From positions 1 to 46,823 of the forward strand of contig JANSWY010000032.1 of assembly GCA_024743255.1 (NCBI GenBank): a stretch of DNA of 46,823 bases, in the 5' to 3' direction. Shown in pieces: positions 42,966 to 46,823 of the stretch. The DNA comes from a bacterium (GTDB taxonomy: Bacteria; Bacteroidota; Bacteroidia; Cytophagales; Cyclobacteriaceae). The notes beneath the pieces were generated by a model. The model did not search any database and was not told where the DNA came from. It saw only the letters and a list, made by a program, of their open reading frames with translations. Made by a program: the position numbers and the translations under genes. Within the stretch, counting starts at the first letter, position 1; each line of letters opens with the position of its first letter.

Positions 42966-43966
42966 GCAAAAAGGTAGTCACTTTCGGAGAGGTCATGATG
43001 AGGTTTTCGCCTCCAGGTCATGCAAAGTTTTCACAAGCAACTACGGTAGAGTTGGCCTATGGAGGAGGAGAAGCGAATGTTGCTATTTCATTAGCATATT
43101 TCGGAATGGAAGCGTTTCACATCACAAGGTTTCCCGATAATCTAATTGGTCGCTCTGCCACTCAATATTTAAGACATCATTGGCTTCATACCAAATATAT
43201 CAGTTACGGAGAAGGCCGAATGGGTAAGTACTTTTTGGAAAAAGGAGCTGTTCACAGACCTAGTGTTGTGGTGTACGAAAGGGATAGCTCCGCTTTTTCC
43301 AAAATTGAAGCAGGAATGTTTGATTGGAAACACATCCTAAGAAATGCCGACTGGTTTCATTGCACTGGGATAACCCCCGGAATTTCCCAGGGTGCCGCAG
43401 ATGAATGTCTCACTGCAATTCAGACAGCAAATGCTCTTGGTGTACCTGTGTCTGTGGATGTTCATTCCAGAAAGAACTTGTGGCAATATGGGAAAGACAA
43501 GAGAGATGTAATGCCGGAATTGGTGGCAGGAAGTGATGTTGTTATAGCCAGTCCATACGATATGCAGGAAAACCTCAATATCGCTAAAGCGACAGATAAA
43601 TTGGCAATAGCTTCAGAGAAGCTTAAAAAGGAATTTCCAAGAGTAAAAAAGGTAGTAGACAAGAACCGTGAGGCTATTAGTGCTTCCCACAATAGAATCC
43701 AGGGATTCATTTGGGACGGTAATAAGGTCTTGTCTTCACCTTCCTTGGATGTGACTCACATAGTTGATCGTGTAGGGACAGGAGATGCTTATGCCGCTGG
43801 GATGATTTATGGATTGTTGAATCTAAAGAATGATCAGGAGGCAGTCAATTTTGCAGCAGCTGCCTGCGCACTAAAACATACTGTAGAGGGTGATGTAAAT
43901 ATGGTTTCTGTGGATGATGTGGGGAATTTGGTAGATGGTAATACATCAGGAAGAATTAAAAGATAA
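42962..43966 (+). CDS. PfkB-family sugar kinase, diverged KdgK paralogue
   Basis: 334 residues from MSKKVVTFGEVMMRF. It is closely related to the kinase at 40610 (shared GGGEANVAISLA, WFHCTGITPGISQGAADECL, TASHN-type block), and the catalytic Asp275 in RVGTGDAYAAG is present. The NEED motif of copy 1 is replaced by SPYD (Ser197-Asp200), and the segment VVDKNREAISASHN replaces VITTLRGSISASHN. These changes affect Mg/phosphate binding and nucleotide-side residues, so it may act on another sugar acid, be regulatory, or pair with copy 1. It overlaps the PFK gene by 4 bases and precedes eda by 23. Confidence 0.83.
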   Translation: MSKKVVTFGEVMMRFSPPGHAKFSQATTVELAYGGGEANVAISLAYFGMEAFHITRFPDNLIGRSATQYLRHHWLHTKYISYGEGRMGKYFLEKGAVHRPSVVVYERDSSAFSKIEAGMFDWKHILRNADWFHCTGITPGISQGAADECLTAIQTANALGVPVSVDVHSRKNLWQYGKDKRDVMPELVAGSDVVIASPYDMQENLNIAKATDKLAIASEKLKKEFPRVKKVVDKNREAISASHNRIQGFIWDGNKVLSSPSLDVTHIVDRVGTGDAYAAGMIYGLLNLKNDQEAVNFAAAACALKHTVEGDVNMVSVDDVGNLVDGNTSGRIKR

Positions 43967-43989
43967 TAAGACATTAAAACGATAAACAA

Positions 43990-44664
43990 ATGGCAAGATT
44001 TACAAGGATAGACGTAGCGGTGAAGATGAAGGAAACAGGAATGGTTCCTGTATTTTATCACAAAGATATTGAGCTGTGCAAGGAAGTGTTGAAGGCATGT
44101 TATGAAGGTGGAGTTCGGGTATTTGAATTTACCAATAGAGGAGATTTTGCTCATGAAGTATTTGCTGAATTAGTAAAGTATGCAGAAAAGGAATGTCCAG
44201 AAATGATTCTTGGAGTAGGCTCCATTATTGATGGTCCTACAACAGCGTTATATCTTCAAATAGGTGCAAATTTCATTGTTTCTCCAATCATGGATGAAGA
44301 AATGGCTAAAATCTGCAACAAGAGAAAAGTTGCGTGGAGTCCAGGTTGTGGATCTGTTACTGAGATTGTAAAAGCTCATGAACTGGGTTCCGAAGTAGTG
44401 AAGATTTTCCCAGGTTCACAAGTAGGAGGTCCGGCGTTTGTGAAAGGTGTAAAAGGTCCGTTCCCTTATGCCAGCATCATGCCAACAGGCGGTGTTTCTC
44501 CAACTGAAGAGAATTTAAAAGGATGGATTGAAGCAGGTGTACATTGTGTTGGAATGGGATCGCAGTTATTTCCAAAGGATATTCTTGCTAACAAGGATTT
44601 CGGAGCAATAACAAGTAAATGTGCAGAGGCTTTATCGATCATAAAAAAGCTTAGAGCCGCATAA
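43990..44664 (+). CDS. eda: 2-dehydro-3-deoxyphosphogluconate (KDPG) aldolase
   Basis: 224 residues, class I KDPG/KHG aldolase barrel. The Schiff-base Lys138 is in VVKIFPG, the catalytic Glu46 in VFEFTNRGD, and the substrate-phosphate region MPTGGVSPTEENL. It cleaves KDPG to pyruvate and glyceraldehyde-3-phosphate and is the last step of alginate monomer breakdown. It follows the second kinase after 23 bases and is followed by the Nramp-fold gene after 23. Confidence 0.93.
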   Translation: MARFTRIDVAVKMKETGMVPVFYHKDIELCKEVLKACYEGGVRVFEFTNRGDFAHEVFAELVKYAEKECPEMILGVGSIIDGPTTALYLQIGANFIVSPIMDEEMAKICNKRKVAWSPGCGSVTEIVKAHELGSEVVKIFPGSQVGGPAFVKGVKGPFPYASIMPTGGVSPTEENLKGWIEAGVHCVGMGSQLFPKDILANKDFGAITSKCAEALSIIKKLRAA

Positions 44665-44687
44665 TTGTTGGATCAATGAAGTGATCA

Positions 44688-45923
44688 ATGAAAAGACTGA
44701 TAAAATTTCTATTGGCTTTTGGCCCGGGAATATTTGCCATTGGTTATACCATTGGTACCGGAAGTGTCACTTCTATGATTGTTGCTGGAAACAACTTCGG
44801 AATGCAACTGCTATGGGTGCTGTTTTTCAGCTGCTTGTTTTCAGGCGTTCTGATCTATGTTTCCGGGAATTACTATTTGCTAACTGGAGAAACAGCTTTG
44901 TCGGCTGTGAAAAAGCATTTACCTGCAGGTAAGGTAATTGCCATAGCCATTATTGTGGCTGTTGGCATTGGTCAATGGAATTCGTTAATTGGAATTTTAG
45001 GTATCACTTCAAATGTCATATATGAAATACTAGTGATCAATTTTCCCTCATTGAAAGGTTACCAATATGGATTGGTTTTAGCGATAGCAATATGCATTAT
45101 AGGGATCTTTTACTTCTTATTGATTAAAGGAAACTACACCATTTTTGAGAAGGTGTTGGCATTGTTCGTTTCAATGATGGGCTTGTCATTTGTATTTACA
45201 TTGTTCTTCGTTTTTCCTCTACCTTCTGAAATCATAATGGGGCTGGTTCCAACAATTCCTAAAGTCGAAGGGGCTGGGATACTAATTGCTGCATTCGTAG
45301 GAACTACTATGGCATCAGCCACATTTTTATCAAGACCACTTTTTATTCAAGGGAAAGGTTGGACCAAAAATGATTTGGGCACACAGAAAAATGATTCGAT
45401 TCTTGCAGCTATTTTGATATTCACGATTAGTGGTTCCATAATGGCAGTTGCGAGTGGGAGCTTACATGGAAGTGGTAAAGAAATTAGTCATGTTTTGGAT
45501 ATGTCTGAGACATTAGAACCTTCAGTAGGGAAATTCGCAGTAAGTATATTCTTTGCGGGTACTTTAAGCGCTGGACTGTCTTCAATTTTTCCTTGCTTGA
45601 TGATAGTTCCATTGATGCTGGGTGATTATAATACTGGGCAACTGGATGTGAAGTCAAGGAGGTTTAAAATTACAACTGGAATTGCAAGTGTTTTAGCATT
45701 GAGTGTTCCAGTTTTTGGATTCAATCCAATCCAGGGACAAATATTTACTCAAGTGTTTAATGTCTTTGCTTTGCCCTTGGTAGTTGTGAGCTTTCTAGTT
45801 CTGTGGAACCGCAAAAATGCGGGTTTACCAGCGAAAAGGTTAATTACTAATATCATACTGGTTGCGGCTTTCGCGTTTTCTATCATCATTATGTTTAATG
45901 GTCTGGCTGATATTTTTGGATGA
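44688..45923 (+). CDS. Nramp-fold transporter lacking metal-binding motifs
   Basis: 411 residues with about 11 membrane helices and Nramp-family similarity: GPGIFAIGYTIGTGSVTSMIVAG near the start aligns with the first helix of MntH, and AFVGTTMASATFLSRPLF with the sixth. Both metal-binding motifs are missing. DPGN is replaced by Gly23-Thr-Gly-Ser26, and MPH by Ala209-Ser-Ala211. A Mn/Fe role is therefore unlikely. Neighbours are eda (23 bases upstream) and gluconokinase (overlapping its stop by 4 bases), so an organic solute such as gluconate or another sugar acid is a plausible cargo; that is inference from context. Confidence 0.82.
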   Translation: MKRLIKFLLAFGPGIFAIGYTIGTGSVTSMIVAGNNFGMQLLWVLFFSCLFSGVLIYVSGNYYLLTGETALSAVKKHLPAGKVIAIAIIVAVGIGQWNSLIGILGITSNVIYEILVINFPSLKGYQYGLVLAIAICIIGIFYFLLIKGNYTIFEKVLALFVSMMGLSFVFTLFFVFPLPSEIIMGLVPTIPKVEGAGILIAAFVGTTMASATFLSRPLFIQGKGWTKNDLGTQKNDSILAAILIFTISGSIMAVASGSLHGSGKEISHVLDMSETLEPSVGKFAVSIFFAGTLSAGLSSIFPCLMIVPLMLGDYNTGQLDVKSRRFKITTGIASVLALSVPVFGFNPIQGQIFTQVFNVFALPLVVVSFLVLWNRKNAGLPAKRLITNIILVAAFAFSIIIMFNGLADIFG

Positions 45924-46423
45924 TGGAACTTCAGGCAGATAATAAGGTCATTTTCGTAATGGGAGTTAGTGGTTCCGGAAAAAGCTATATCGGTCGACTT
46001 CTTGCAATTGAAATGTCTTTGCCATTCATTGATGCAGACGATTATCACTCCACTCAGAATATTCACAAAATGAGTTCTGGGGTTGCTTTAGATGATCAGG
46101 ATCGAGAGCCATGGTTGTACAAGGTCAATAAAATCGCGAGAGAGAATAAGAATTCAGGGTGCGTTATTGCATGTTCCGCTCTAAAGGAAAAATATAGAAG
46201 CTTACTCAGCAATTCCATTGAGCAGTATGTCAAATGGATTTACCTGAGAGGAACGTATGAAAGGGTCTTAGCACTTATGGAAAAAAGGGTTGATCATTTC
46301 ATGCAAGCTAACATGTTGAAATCTCAGTTTGAAGCATTGGAAGAACCAATGTATGGAGCAACAATTGACATAGATAATTCGCCTGGTCGGATTATACAAA
46401 AAATTAAATCACATGTGATGTGA
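45920..46423 (+). CDS. gntK: Gluconokinase
   Basis: 167 residues. P-loop kinase with Walker A GVSGSGKS (15-22 approx.), FIDADDYHSTQNIHKMSSG for gluconate and lid contacts, ACSALKEKYRSLL and YLRGTYERVLALMEKR. It phosphorylates gluconate to 6-phosphogluconate. Start 45920 overlaps the transporter stop by 4 bases; a second ATG three bases on (45923) is equally possible. The stop overlaps the gnd GTG start (GTGA), so these three genes are translationally coupled. Confidence 0.92.
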   Translation: MMELQADNKVIFVMGVSGSGKSYIGRLLAIEMSLPFIDADDYHSTQNIHKMSSGVALDDQDREPWLYKVNKIARENKNSGCVIACSALKEKYRSLLSNSIEQYVKWIYLRGTYERVLALMEKRVDHFMQANMLKSQFEALEEPMYGATIDIDNSPGRIIQKIKSHVM

Positions 46424-46823
46424 AAACAGAAATAGGAGTGATTGGCCTGGGTGTAATGGGCAAAAGTTTAAGTCGCAATCTGGCGAGAAATGGATTTAAA
46501 TTATCTGTTTATAATCGGCATGTTGCAGGGTTCGAAGAAAATGTCGCAACTGACTTCAAAAACACGTATCTAGAACTTGAACATATACGTCCATTTGATG
46601 ATTTAAAAATGTTCGTTCAATCAATGGAAGCACCCAGGAAAATCATTCTTATGGTTAATGCAGGCCCCACTGTTGACGAGGTTTTAAGAAATTTATCTGA
46701 TCACCTGGAGCCTGGAGATATTGTCATTGATGGAGGTAATTCCCATTTCTCTGATACCGCCAGACGAATTGAATCCATGAACAATCTAGGAATTGAATTC
46801 ATAGGCTGTGGTATATCGGGTGG
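46420..46823 (+). CDS. gnd: 6-phosphogluconate dehydrogenase, 3' end outside window
   Basis: The start is GTG at 46420, overlapping the gluconokinase TGA. The first 134 residues show the NADP Rossmann motif VIGLGVMGKSLSRNLARNG, then the YNR and LMVNAGPTVDEV segments, and VIDGGNSHFSDTARRIE, the substrate-binding signature of 6PGDH. The expected full length is ~470, so about 70 percent lies beyond the window. It oxidatively decarboxylates 6-phosphogluconate to ribulose-5-phosphate. Together with gluconokinase it gives a gluconate-to-pentose-phosphate route. Confidence 0.92.
   Translation, partial: MKTEIGVIGLGVMGKSLSRNLARNGFKLSVYNRHVAGFEENVATDFKNTYLELEHIRPFDDLKMFVQSMEAPRKIILMVNAGPTVDEVLRNLSDHLEPGDIVIDGGNSHFSDTARRIESMNNLGIEFIGCGISG

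Noticed and set aside
44688-45923. Manganese/iron transporter MntH
   Set aside because: Family similarity alone would suggest it, but both metal-binding motifs are substituted and the neighbours are sugar-acid enzymes.
1-46823. Mobile elements, CRISPR arrays, tRNA or rRNA genes
   Set aside because: I found no transposase or integrase, no regularly spaced repeats and no recognisable tRNA or rRNA sequence.

Overview
The window looks like chromosome from a marine Bacteroidota, probably Cytophagales. The evidence is a low-GC sequence, a SusC/SusD pair, Type IX secretion C-terminal sorting domains, many SPII lipoproteins, TTG/TAnnTTTG-type promoters and few Shine-Dalgarno sites. It begins inside one gene (a MAM-domain T9SS cargo) and ends inside another (6-phosphogluconate dehydrogenase). 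I see no rRNA, tRNA, CRISPR array, phage or insertion sequence.

Layout. (1) 1-9.8 kb, mixed genes: a MAM/T9SS protein; a small conserved protein; a divergent SnoaL-like/HxlR pair sharing two palindromes; an S8 subtilase lipoprotein; an 82-aa orphan; a DUF3299-like membrane protein; a DUF1826 protein; a 1100-aa Asp-box (sortilin-like) secreted protein; and a small membrane protein gene broken by an in-frame TGA. (2) 10-16.2 kb: a TPR protein ending in a degenerate histidine-kinase module. Next comes a very tight four-gene minus-strand operon: cupin, zinc-ribbon membrane protein, asparagine-synthetase-like enzyme without its glutaminase cysteine, and leucine-rich-repeat lipoprotein. (3) 16.4-39.7 kb: a complete alginate utilisation locus. 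It holds two divergent paralogous FadR-type GntR regulators, SusC/SusD, two PKD surface lipoproteins, PL17 oligoalginate lyase, KdgF, an MFS hexuronate transporter, two SDR reductases, two PL7 lipoproteins, a PL6 lipoprotein and a large T9SS-secreted protein with two PL7 modules. (4) 39.9-46.8 kb: a sugar-acid module. It holds a Nudix-type regulator, two PfkB (KDG-type) kinases flanking a PPi-type phosphofructokinase, KDPG aldolase, an Nramp-fold transporter without metal motifs, gluconokinase and 6-phosphogluconate dehydrogenase.

How it works together. Secreted and surface lyases (PL7, PL6) cut alginate. SusC/D and the PKD lipoproteins bind and import the oligomers. PL17 releases unsaturated monouronate, KdgF speeds its conversion to the linear keto form, and an SDR reduces that to 2-keto-3-deoxygluconate. 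KdgK and Eda then give pyruvate and glyceraldehyde-3-phosphate. Gluconokinase and Gnd add an aldonate/pentose-phosphate branch, and the PPi-PFK offers a reversible link to hexose phosphates.

Most worth a second look: the metal-motif-less Nramp-fold protein in a sugar-acid operon; a TGTNTA-N5-TANACA palindrome at three sites in the alginate/sugar-acid genes, likely the operator of the Nudix regulator; an identical 15-bp palindrome sitting on promoters of the subtilase, DUF1826 and DUF3299-like genes with the same 20-nt spacing; and the orphan AsnB-like operon.
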